From: a virus
Length of the DNA stretch: 55,709 nucleotides
Strand: one strand, 5' to 3'
IMG/VR virus record: IMGVR_UViG_3300034418_012021
Coordinates: 1-55,709 of that record
A program made the translations under genes and the position numbers. The notes beneath the pieces were generated by a model. That model did no database searches. It had not been told where the DNA came from and saw only the letters and a list, made by a program, of their open reading frames with translations. Of the stretch, positions 1 through 6,047 are shown piece after piece; positions within the stretch are counted from its first letter, which is position 1; every line of letters begins with the position of its first letter.

Positions 1-1
1 T

Positions 2-109
2 GTTGTTGTCGATTGGCAAGCAACTTGGGACACCAATCTTCGCTATGATTTCACTGCCTGCAATGACGGTGATACCTATTGCCCCATCCACATTTTCTCC
101 GATAACTGA
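2..109 (+). CDS. C-terminal fragment of an unknown small protein (5' cut by window)
   Basis: An open frame enters from the window edge and stops at TGA. The visible 35 residues include VVVDWQATWDTNLRYDF and end CPIHIFSDN. The stretch is rich in Trp, Asp and Cys and has no stop until the end. Composition and spacing match the small GC-richer genes that follow. A hairpin with a pyrimidine-rich tail lies just after it. The start lies outside the window, and I do not recognise the family. Confidence 0.45.
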   Translation, partial: VVVDWQATWDTNLRYDFTACNDGDTYCPIHIFSDN

Positions 110-121
110 TCACTAAGGGTT

Positions 122-154
122 GCAGAGTTCCCTACATCAACTCTGCCTTTCTTC
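122..154 (+). terminator. Possible intrinsic terminator hairpin
   Basis: A perfect 8-bp stem (GCAGAGTT at 122-129, AACTCTGC at 139-146) with a 9-base loop is followed by the pyrimidine-rich run CTTTCTTC. It sits 12 bases after the preceding stop codon, where a terminator would be expected. The T-run is interrupted by C, so efficiency is uncertain. Confidence 0.45.
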
Positions 155-204
155 TCTGCTCTGGTGACACTTAACGGTGTGAGAGTTCGATTCTCTCAGC
201 AGGG
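154..204 (+). other. tRNA-like mini fold (T-arm plus acceptor-like stem)
   Basis: Bases 181-197 form a textbook tRNA T-arm: 5-bp stem GAGAG/CTCTC around loop TTCGATT. The flanks 154-160 (CTCTGCT) and 198-204 (AGCAGGG) pair over 7 bp with one G-U, like an acceptor stem. A 4-bp stem (167-170 with 177-180) fills the middle. At 51 nt there is no room for D and anticodon arms and no CCA follows, so it is not a normal tRNA. It may be a remnant, a tRNA mimic or chance. Confidence 0.25.
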
Positions 205-238
205 CAAATCCCCAAAACGTTGTTTCTTTCTTTCTCAA

Positions 239-409
239 ATGTTCGATCGTTCGACCTCTATCGGTATGCTTCGCCAAGGTGCTAACGGAACTCAAATCCT
301 TGAAATCCTTGACACTTTGGTTGATGCAATCGTAGAAGAGAACATTAACGATTGCGCTGCACATTATGCGGCAATTTCGTCTCCTACTCTTGAGCAGATT
401 GCATTCTGA
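239..409 (+). CDS. Small unknown protein, 56 aa
   Basis: The product starts MFDRSTSIGMLRQGANGTQ and ends PTLEQIAF. It looks like one short helical domain (GTQILEILDTLVDAIVEENI is amphipathic) and resembles small uncharacterised cyanobacterial or cyanophage proteins, but I cannot name the family. A GTG in the same frame at 164 would add 25 residues reading through the T-arm-like element; I prefer the ATG because those added residues look non-coding. No clear ribosome-binding site precedes it. It belongs to the compact GC-richer cluster at the left edge. Confidence 0.5.
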   Translation: MFDRSTSIGMLRQGANGTQILEILDTLVDAIVEENINDCAAHYAAISSPTLEQIAF

Positions 410-437
410 TTTCTCTGTAACTTTTACCTGAATTCCT

Positions 438-614
438 ATGGCACTCTGGTCGCAAGCAACTGACATCAAAACCCGCCAAACTATCTGGGTGGGGACTAAT
501 GTTTCAAAGGGCAAATCTCAAGCGAATTCCCATACCCGTGGTTGGAAAATCGATGGTTACCCTACTGCTGAACTTGCAGGGTTGCATACAGACTACGTTG
601 GGAAGCAAGGTTAA
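438..614 (+). CDS. Small unknown protein, 58 aa
   Basis: An ATG 28 bases after the previous stop opens a frame starting MALWSQATDIKTRQTIWVG and ending HTDYVGKQG. The Trp, Gly and Tyr content and lack of low-complexity sequence look like a real small folded protein. A longer frame overlaps its end in another register, but that N-terminal part looks like a shadow of this gene. I do not recognise the family. It shares the GC-richer composition of its neighbours. Confidence 0.5.
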   Translation: MALWSQATDIKTRQTIWVGTNVSKGKSQANSHTRGWKIDGYPTAELAGLHTDYVGKQG

Positions 615-635
615 CTCTTTCCCATACATCTCCCA

Positions 636-649
636 TTCGTTGACACTTA
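636..649 (+). repeat. 14-base direct repeat TTCGTTGACACTTA, copy 1
   Basis: It is identical to the element at 1106-1119. The core TGACACTTA also occurs at 165-173, and a looser form (CGACACTCA) lies just before the ATG at 877. It contains TTGACA, the consensus -35 hexamer, but no convincing -10 follows at 16-18 bases. Confidence 0.5.
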
Positions 650-651
650 AG

Positions 652-831
652 ATGATTTCAACTCCTATCTCTCTCAGCAACATTTTCTACGTTGCGCTAG
701 ATCGCACCGCACGCACAGGTGACGAATTCTTCGCCATTTCTGTGGGGCGCTGTTACTTTGGAATCTATCCTGCTGTCAACGGAGTGGACATTTGTTGGGG
801 CATTCTAGACGATAAGGGATGCCTAGATTGA
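652..831 (+). CDS. Small unknown protein, 59 aa
   Basis: The product begins MISTPISLSNIFYVALDRTA and ends GILDDKGCLD, with three Cys in its second half. I chose this ATG because the upstream in-frame extension to 499 overlaps the preceding gene in another frame. The repeat TTCGTTGACACTTA ends 3 bases before the start. No family is recognised. Confidence 0.5.
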   Translation: MISTPISLSNIFYVALDRTARTGDEFFAISVGRCYFGIYPAVNGVDICWGILDDKGCLD

Positions 832-876
832 TCGGGTTCCTTTATACTCTCATTCATTCCTAAACGACACTCACTG

Positions 877-1113
877 ATGACCGACATTTCGACACTTGCT
901 GCTGCATCCTCCACTGACCTTCTCATCGCTGAGATTCAAGGGAAGGTGAAGGTTACTCGTTTGCCGCAACGTAAACCCCGCCGCAGTGAATTGGTGATGA
1001 GTCGTGTAGGCGGTGCTGGCACCCGTTGGAATAACTCTACGGGTGGCAATGGTAGACTCAAAGCAGGGCAACTCCGCCCTGAAGAGATTGCACTTAAGTC
1101 TGCCCTTCGTTGA
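877..1113 (+). CDS. Small basic protein, 78 aa, unknown
   Basis: The product starts MTDISTLAAASSTDLLIAEI, has a basic middle (RLPQRKPRRSE) and then a Gly/Asn-rich stretch (GGAGTRWNNSTGGNGR). The Lys/Arg cluster may bind nucleic acid, but this is inference only. The frame is GC-rich (36 of 60 bases are G or C at 961-1020, against 19 of 60 in gp6 at 4321-4380). Its stop overlaps the second copy of TTCGTTGACACTTA. A long antisense frame covers the same interval but lacks protein-like features. Confidence 0.5.
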   Translation: MTDISTLAAASSTDLLIAEIQGKVKVTRLPQRKPRRSELVMSRVGGAGTRWNNSTGGNGRLKAGQLRPEEIALKSALR

Positions 1114-1119
1114 CACTTA
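1106..1119 (+). repeat. 14-base direct repeat TTCGTTGACACTTA, copy 2
   Basis: This second perfect copy overlaps the stop codon of the 78-aa gene and precedes the strong hairpin at 1128-1158. As in copy 1, an ATG follows within a few bases, but here the frame is only 15 codons. Confidence 0.5.
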
Positions 1120-1359
1120 GCGATGCACGAACGAATGGGGATATTCCTTATTCGTTCGGAGCATTCGTGATAGGCAGTTAGAAAAAAGTTTGCCCCTTAA
1201 GTATAAGGCGGCCCTCGTATATTATTTTCTTAAGGTACCCCTAAGCTATAAAAGTATGCCCCTAAGAGATCTATATCACTCTAAGACTTTTTTCAAAAGA
1301 CCTCGAAGGGTATCAAATAAAATAAAAAAAATCCCGGAAAAATTTTTTGGTATGTAGAG
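1114..1359. other. Intergenic stretch with hairpin and CCCCTAAG repeats
   Basis: The longest gene-free stretch in the window (246 bases). It marks the change from GC-richer to AT-rich sequence. It holds a 13-bp hairpin, then three related repeats around CCCC(T)TAAG at about 1193, 1236 and 1258, two of them followed by TATAA, then A/T-rich runs up to the next gene. It could hold a regulatory region or the scar of a recombination junction; I see no protein-coding frame. Confidence 0.5.
1128..1158 (+). other. Strong 13-bp hairpin
   Basis: Arms 1128-1140 and 1146-1158 pair over 13 bp (two G-U) with loop ATATT. No T-run follows, so it is not a classical terminator. It may be a transcript 3'-end stabiliser or a protein-binding palindrome. 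Confidence 0.5.
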
Positions 1360-1515
1360 ATGAGTAAACGTAAACCGTATTGGAGTTTTTGGAAAGTTAT
1401 TTTTGCGGGGTGGATCATAAGATATCCTGAAAGATTTTTTGATGTATTCCGATTTCCGCTGATGGTCTTATTTGGGGCAGTTGTAGTGATGATATATAAT
1501 GCATTGAAACAATAA
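1360..1515 (+). CDS. Small membrane protein, 51 aa
   Basis: The product begins MSKRKPYWSFWKVIFAGWII and has a hydrophobic segment at residues 33-49 (PLMVLFGAVVVMIYNAL), so a short basic, aromatic N-terminus precedes one likely transmembrane helix near the C-terminus. GTAGAG just upstream is a weak ribosome-binding site. The stop is 9 bases before the next gene, suggesting co-transcription. The function is unknown; a host-membrane role during infection is only inference. Confidence 0.55.
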   Translation: MSKRKPYWSFWKVIFAGWIIRYPERFFDVFRFPLMVLFGAVVVMIYNALKQ

Positions 1516-1524
1516 GAATTCAAT

Positions 1525-1719
1525 ATGTTAGAAAAGGTATATCACATATACGCAAAGGAGAAATGTTTGTATCACTCACTCAAGGAAGAGGAGTTTTACA
1601 AGACTTGGAACACTCTACTTACACTTGTAGATTTGACTTCAAGCGAGTATCAGAAAGAGGATTTAAATTACGAAGAATTAATCGTAAATAAAAAATCAGT
1701 ATCTGAGTCTTCGTTTTGA
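1525..1719 (+). CDS. Conserved small phage protein, 64 aa
   Basis: The product starts MLEKVYHIYAKEKCLYHSLK and continues with an acidic helix-rich half (EEEFYKTWNTL, then KEDLNYEEL). The pattern of HIYAK, C, YHSL, EEEF, TW and YEEL resembles a short uncharacterised protein I associate with T4-like cyanophages; I cannot assign a function. The start gives a normal spacing to the membrane-protein gene upstream. A late-promoter-like sequence lies just downstream, so this may be the last gene of its unit. Confidence 0.65.
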   Translation: MLEKVYHIYAKEKCLYHSLKEEEFYKTWNTLLTLVDLTSSEYQKEDLNYEELIVNKKSVSESSF

Positions 1720-1733
1720 AGGGGTTTACAAAA

Positions 1734-1741
1734 GATAAATA
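1734..1741 (+). promoter_or_regulatory. Late-promoter-like GATAAATA
   Basis: It matches the T4-type late promoter (TATAAATA) at seven of eight positions, 36 bases before the glycosyltransferase start, and is expected to be read by host polymerase with the phage gp55 sigma factor. Confidence 0.45.
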
Positions 1742-1776
1742 ACACGATAAAATTGATCTGAAGGATTTTATTACTC

Positions 1777-2577
1777 ATGGCAAAAGGATTTACAGTTAAA
1801 GCAAAACCTCCCACAGCACAGGAATCTGGGGATTGGGATATTGATGCAATCAAGGCAAGAATGCGAGGTAAGAGCATTGTGTTCTGTCTACCAGGACGTG
1901 GATGTTCTTTTACATTCTTGAAGGCATTTGTTCAACTCTGTTTTGATCTTGTACAAAATGGATGTGGAATTCAAATTTCTCAAGATTATTCATCAATGGT
2001 AAACTTCGCACGTTGTAAGTGTCTTGGTGCAAATGTTCTGAGGGGTCCGAAACAGATTCCCTGGGATGGTAAGTTGCAATATGATTATCAACTATGGATT
2101 GATAGTGATATTGTTTTCAACACTGAGAAGTTTTGGCAACTTTGTGATTTGGCATTCCCTGCTGAAGCAATTGATGAAGAGGGAGTTGTTGATGAATCGA
2201 AGAAGCGTGGTATTGTTGCTGGATGGTATGCTACAGAGGATGGGCGCACGACTTCTGTTGCTCATTGGTTGGAGGAAGATGATTTCCGTAACAATGGTGG
2301 TGTGATGAATCATGAAACCGTTGATAGTATGGGTAAGCGTAAGAAACCATTTACTGTTGATTACACAGGATTTGGTTGGGTATTGATTCAGAAGGGAGTC
2401 TTTGAGAATCTTGAATATCCTTGGTTTGCTCCGAAGATGCAAGTTTTTGAATCTGGTGCAGTACAAGATATGTGTGGAGAGGATGTTTCCTTCTGTCTCG
2501 ATGCAAAAGATCAGGGATATGAGATTTGGTGTGATCCTCGCATTCGCGTTGGGCACGAAAAGACTCGTGTTATCTGA
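1777..2577 (+). CDS. Putative GT-A-type glycosyltransferase, 266 aa
   Basis: A nucleotide-diphospho-sugar transferase-like protein of about the usual single-domain size. An N-terminal strand (SIVFCLPGRGCSFTFLKAF) is followed by a region with LWIDSDIVF, whose D-S-D at residues 109-111 fits the metal/sugar-nucleotide DXD motif. The C-terminal part has GEDVSFCLDAKDQGYEI (near 232) and RVGHE near 259, giving the usual acidic and His positions. A homologous gene is, to my knowledge, common in T4-like cyanophages near the baseplate genes. Its acceptor is unknown: virion protein, DNA base or host glycan are all possible. It has its own late-promoter-like sequence and is followed closely by two tiny genes. 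Confidence 0.75.
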   Translation: MAKGFTVKAKPPTAQESGDWDIDAIKARMRGKSIVFCLPGRGCSFTFLKAFVQLCFDLVQNGCGIQISQDYSSMVNFARCKCLGANVLRGPKQIPWDGKLQYDYQLWIDSDIVFNTEKFWQLCDLAFPAEAIDEEGVVDESKKRGIVAGWYATEDGRTTSVAHWLEEDDFRNNGGVMNHETVDSMGKRKKPFTVDYTGFGWVLIQKGVFENLEYPWFAPKMQVFESGAVQDMCGEDVSFCLDAKDQGYEIWCDPRIRVGHEKTRVI

Positions 2578-2579
2578 TA

Positions 2580-2732
2580 ATGTTTAATATTCTCTACAAG
2601 GGAGAAATAATGTACACAGGGCTTTCGTATGAAGAATGTGCGGAAGTCCTTTCAGAACTCTCATATGAATTTTATGAGGGTAGTGAAATTGATCCGAATG
2701 AACTTAAATTGGAGGAAATTGTAAATGGCTAG
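2580..2732 (+). CDS. Conserved small acidic phage protein, 50 aa
   Basis: The frame starts 2 bases after the glycosyltransferase stop: MFNILYKGEIMYTGLSYEEC, then LSELSYEFYEGSEIDPNEL and a C-terminal KLEEIVNG. The SYEEC...L.ELS..FYEG.EIDPNE pattern resembles a small uncharacterised T4-like cyanophage protein. It is strongly acidic. Its end overlaps the next gene by 8 bases, so the two are probably translationally coupled. Function unknown. Confidence 0.7.
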   Translation: MFNILYKGEIMYTGLSYEECAEVLSELSYEFYEGSEIDPNELKLEEIVNG

Positions 2733-2871
2733 GCGACCTTCTTTTAGCGGTGGAGATCTTATTGAATCAAAACCCAAGAAAACACGGCAGGGTTCTGGTA
2801 AACACACCAAGTATGCCGCAACGTCTCGTAATAAAGCACGTAAGCGTAGTAGAGGGCAAGGGCAGGGTTAA
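2725..2871 (+). CDS. Conserved small basic phage protein, 48 aa
   Basis: The product begins MARRPSFSGGDLIESKPKK and ends in a strongly basic tail (RNKARKRSRGQGQG). I recognise this as a family present in nearly all T4-like marine cyanophages, always uncharacterised. Basic, Gly/Ser-rich and probably disordered, it could bind nucleic acid or a capsid surface, but nothing visible proves this. The 8-base overlap with the acidic upstream gene suggests a co-expressed acidic/basic pair. Confidence 0.8.
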   Translation: MARRPSFSGGDLIESKPKKTRQGSGKHTKYAATSRNKARKRSRGQGQG

Positions 2872-2932
2872 TCCTTATATCCGGTCATCCAAAGTCTCTC
2901 ATATGAGGCAAAAGTAGAAGGGAAAATCCAAA

Positions 2933-3388
2933 ATGAAGGAAATTGAAGAACATATCCAGAATTGGATCCTCAAAATATCAAAATTAAGACCCGAATTGGG
3001 TAATTTTGCGATTTGCCCCTTCTCTTCAACTGCTTCTTATAAGATTGTACTATCAAATATTGACGATATTATGCCTTTAAAGGGGTATGATGTCGTCATT
3101 TTTGTTGTTGAGGACTATCTAGATGCCTCTGCAATCCAATTGTGGTGTGAAATCTACAATAACATCTACAAAGACTACATATTTTTAGAGGATTGTGGTC
3201 GTTATAAAACCTTTATACAAGGTATTCAAACAAATAATGGCAAATATAATTTAATTTTATGCCAATCTAGAGAAAAATTAGAAAAATCGAGAGAAAATCT
3301 ATCAAAAACTGAATATTACGAACATTGGGACAAGGAAATGCTTGAGGAAATTTTGGGTAAGGACCATAAAATACCTCAAAAGGGATAG
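2933..3388 (+). CDS. Conserved hypothetical protein, 151 aa
   Basis: An alpha/beta-looking soluble protein. Residues 1-30 include MKEIEEHIQNWILKISKLRP and ELGNFAICPFSS. Hydrophobic strands follow (YDVVIFVVEDYLD), then an acidic/basic helix at the C-terminus. The NFAICPF segment recalls a short motif in bacterial DUF1415-like proteins, but the match is too short to assign. The purine-rich AGAAGGGAAAA upstream could serve as ribosome-binding site. Function unknown. Confidence 0.7.
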   Translation: MKEIEEHIQNWILKISKLRPELGNFAICPFSSTASYKIVLSNIDDIMPLKGYDVVIFVVEDYLDASAIQLWCEIYNNIYKDYIFLEDCGRYKTFIQGIQTNNGKYNLILCQSREKLEKSRENLSKTEYYEHWDKEMLEEILGKDHKIPQKG

Positions 3389-3435
3389 AAACCCCTTAAA
3401 AAGTTCTGTTTTACCCTCAAAAAAGGAACAAACAG

Positions 3436-3696
3436 ATGGCAATTCAACCAAATCCAGATAGGGACGTAAATTATATGAAAGAAGTTTGGGGAACAACGAG
3501 TCTAATTACTGATTATTGGAGCAAAACTCCTGGAGACTCGAAAAAACAGATGCTCAGGGAGATTAATAACGATGATATTACTCCAAAAAAGCATGATTTT
3601 TCTCTTCAGAATGAAATTCATGAGAAAATTCGCAATGACAATGATTATGATGATTGGTCTTATGGAACTGAACCATTTTATGGTCAAAATCCTTAA
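3436..3696 (+). CDS. Conserved small phage protein, 86 aa
   Basis: A hydrophilic protein: MAIQPNPDRDVNYMKEVWG, then TSLITDYWSKTPG and an acidic C-terminus with DYDDWSYGTEPFYGQNP. It looks helical with a disordered tail. AAAAAAGGAA upstream fits a ribosome-binding site. It sits immediately before gp25 in the position of an uncharacterised small gene of T4-like cyanophages. Function unknown. Confidence 0.65.
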   Translation: MAIQPNPDRDVNYMKEVWGTTSLITDYWSKTPGDSKKQMLREINNDDITPKKHDFSLQNEIHEKIRNDNDYDDWSYGTEPFYGQNP

Positions 3697-3702
3697 TAAA
3701 TA
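3695..3702 (+). promoter_or_regulatory. Late-promoter-like AATAAATA
   Basis: It matches the T4-type late consensus at seven of eight positions, overlaps the previous stop region and lies 25 bases before the gp25 start. It is a likely promoter for the baseplate operon. Confidence 0.5.
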
Positions 3703-3726
3703 ACTTGAGACTATATCTTTTCATAA

Positions 3727-4128
3727 ATGCCTGTAGAGAGAATTAGTAAATCATTTAAGGATATTAGTTTATCTCTTCAGGTCAATCCATTGACTTATGA
3801 TATTTTAGCGATTAAAAATGAAACCGCGATTGCAAGATCGGTTCGTAATCTGGTTTTAACTTTGCCAGGTGAAAGGTTTTTTAATCCAGATGTTGGATCT
3901 GATATTGGTAGATCTTTATTTGAAAATATTGATTCAATTTCTGCAGATGGTATTAAATCCCAAATTGAAAATACAATTAGAAATTATGAACCAAGAGTTT
4001 CATTAATTGATGTTATTGTAAATCCAATTTATGATAATAATGAATTTAACGTTACTATAAAATATAATATTATAGGTATAGATGTTCCACCACAAAAGTT
4101 AGTTTTTGTATTACAGCCAACCCGATAA
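3727..4128 (+). CDS. gp25: Baseplate wedge protein gp25
   Basis: A GPW/gp25-family protein, 133 aa (T4 gp25 is about the same length), a wedge subunit where the sheath attaches to the baseplate. Family hallmarks are visible: the N-terminal DISLSLQVNPLTYDI, the central NETAIARSVRNLVLTLPGER with FNPDVGSDI, and the C-terminal strands IDVIVNPIYDN and FNVTIKYNI. The EPRV motif typical of gp25 proteins is at residues 91-94. The stop codon directly abuts the ATG of gp6, so the two should be translated together. A late-promoter-like site precedes it. Confidence 0.95.
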   Translation: MPVERISKSFKDISLSLQVNPLTYDILAIKNETAIARSVRNLVLTLPGERFFNPDVGSDIGRSLFENIDSISADGIKSQIENTIRNYEPRVSLIDVIVNPIYDNNEFNVTIKYNIIGIDVPPQKLVFVLQPTR

Positions 4129-6042
4129 ATGGCAATAGTAAATTTTACAGACTTAGATTTTGATCAATTAAGGCAATCTATTAAGGATTACCTAGGATCA
4201 AGTTCAGATTTCACGGATTATGATTTTGAAGGATCGAATTTGTCGGTCTTGATAGATATTCTTGCATATAATACGTATATTTCCTCGTATAACGCTAATA
4301 TGATTAGCGGTGAGGTTTTTATTGATAGTGCAACACTAAGAGAAAATATTGTTTCCCTTGCAAGGAATATTGGATATGTTCCAAGATCAAGAACTGCAGC
4401 AAGAGCAAATATATCCTTTTTTGTTGATGTTTCAAATTACGCATCAATTCCAAGAGTTATAACCTTAAATAGGGGTATAGTTTGTACTACGGAATCTGAG
4501 TTTAGTGGAGAAAGTTATACATTTGTTACTACAGAAGATATTTCAGTTCCTGTGGTAAATGGAGTTGCATTTTTTGAAAATATTGAAGTTTATGAAGGAA
4601 CTTTAGTAAGTTCAGAGTTTTTCGTAAATTCTCAGATACCAAACCCACCACAAAGATATATTATTGATAATGTAAATGTTGACATTAGCACTTTATCAGT
4701 TCGTGTATATACTAGTCCTTTATCCAGTCTTTCTACAAAATATTCTTTAGCACAGGATATTATTGATGTTGGATCGGATTCCAAGATTTTCTTTATTCAA
4801 GAAATACAAAATCAGTACTATGAAATAATCTTTGGTGATGGTATTTTTGGTGATAAATTACAAGAATCTAATTTGATTAATGCATCGTATGTGGTTTCGA
4901 ATGGATCATTGGGAAATAATCTTTCACAATTTGCATTTGCTGGTAAGTTAGACTCTAATATTGGAATTATTACTCGCGGAATCTCAAATATTGTAACAAA
5001 CACCAATTCATTTGGTGGATCTGAGATTGAATCTGTACAATCAATTAGAAATTACGCACCAAAATACTACTCTTCTCAAAATAGAGCAGTAACCGCGAAT
5101 GATTTTAAGGCAATTATCCCAAGAATATATCCAGAACTGGAGTCTGTTAATGTTTTTGGTGGTGAAGACTTAAATCCACCAAGATATGGAAAGGTTTTTG
5201 TTGCAGTTAAACCACAGAGTGGTACTTTTATATCTTCAAGTGCTGCTCAAAATTTGAAAAATCTTCTAAGAAAATATACAGTTGCTGGTATTGTAGTTGA
5301 AGTTATTGATTTGAAAAACTTATTCATTGAACTGGATACTACAATTTATTATAATGAAAATTTAACTAATAATGATCAAGTACCAAAAAATAAAGTAATA
5401 TCCAATTTAGAAAAGTACTCAAAATCTCTTGAATCTGATAGTAGTGATATTAGATTTAAGTATAGTAAAGTTTTAAATATTATTGACGAAAGCGATGCTT
5501 CTATTACTTCAAACATTACTAAAGTCTCTTTGAGAAGAGATTTTAGGGCATCTATTAATCAATTTGCAGAATATGAAATTTGCTTTGGTAACGAACTTTT
5601 TGTAAGAAATAGAGATGGGTTTAATATAAAAACATCTGGATTTAGTGTTGCTGGAATTAGTGGAACGGTTTACATTTCTGATAAACCAAATGCAAATTTA
5701 AAAACGGGAAGTTTATTCTTATTCAAAATATCAACAGAATCTGATGAACCTGTCCAGGTTAGACAATCTATTGGAACTGTAGATTATGTGAAAGGGGAAA
5801 TTATATTGAATCCAATTAACATTGTTTCTACGATTATAGATAGTGGAGAATCTATTGTGGAAATTTCTGCCACACCAAAATCAAATGATGTTATTGGTTT
5901 ACAGGATCTTTATTTACAGCTTGATACCAATAAAATAACCGTTACTGCAGTTCGTGACAATATTTCTTCTGGAAATGATATTTCTGGAAGTAATTATATT
6001 ACAACCTCAAGTTATACGAATGGAAAATTAATTAGAGATTAA
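4129..6042 (+). CDS. gp6: Baseplate wedge protein gp6
   Basis: A baseplate J-like/gp6 protein of 637 aa, close to T4 gp6 in size. gp6 forms the ring that joins wedges around the hub. The N-terminus FTDLDFDQLRQSIKDYL, then FEGSNLSVLIDILAYNTYI and the segment on arranging residues (ENIVSLARNIGYVPRS), is characteristic of this family. Later segments include YYEIIFGDGIFGDKL and the J-like core with NRAVTANDFKAIIPRIYP. It starts directly at the gp25 stop and is followed after 5 bases by the giant baseplate gene. Confidence 0.94.
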   Translation: MAIVNFTDLDFDQLRQSIKDYLGSSSDFTDYDFEGSNLSVLIDILAYNTYISSYNANMISGEVFIDSATLRENIVSLARNIGYVPRSRTAARANISFFVDVSNYASIPRVITLNRGIVCTTESEFSGESYTFVTTEDISVPVVNGVAFFENIEVYEGTLVSSEFFVNSQIPNPPQRYIIDNVNVDISTLSVRVYTSPLSSLSTKYSLAQDIIDVGSDSKIFFIQEIQNQYYEIIFGDGIFGDKLQESNLINASYVVSNGSLGNNLSQFAFAGKLDSNIGIITRGISNIVTNTNSFGGSEIESVQSIRNYAPKYYSSQNRAVTANDFKAIIPRIYPELESVNVFGGEDLNPPRYGKVFVAVKPQSGTFISSSAAQNLKNLLRKYTVAGIVVEVIDLKNLFIELDTTIYYNENLTNNDQVPKNKVISNLEKYSKSLESDSSDIRFKYSKVLNIIDESDASITSNITKVSLRRDFRASINQFAEYEICFGNELFVRNRDGFNIKTSGFSVAGISGTVYISDKPNANLKTGSLFLFKISTESDEPVQVRQSIGTVDYVKGEIILNPINIVSTIIDSGESIVEISATPKSNDVIGLQDLYLQLDTNKITVTAVRDNISSGNDISGSNYITTSSYTNGKLIRD

Positions 6043-6047
6043 TAGAA

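Noticed and set aside
154-204. A functional tRNA gene
   Set aside because: There is no D arm, no anticodon arm of correct size and no CCA; only the T-arm and an acceptor-like stem are present, so it is listed as a structure only.
499-651. N-terminal extension of the 59-residue protein
   Set aside because: It overlaps the 58-residue gene in another frame and looks like its shadow; the ATG at 652 is preferred.
1123-1170. 15-codon frame (MHERMGIFLIRSEHS) after the second TGACACTTA repeat
   Set aside because: It lies across the strong hairpin, is very short and has no ribosome-binding site.
3374-3400. Weak hairpin AAGGG...CCCTT around the 151-residue gene stop
   Set aside because: The stem is only about 5 bp and is followed by A-rich sequence, not a T-run.
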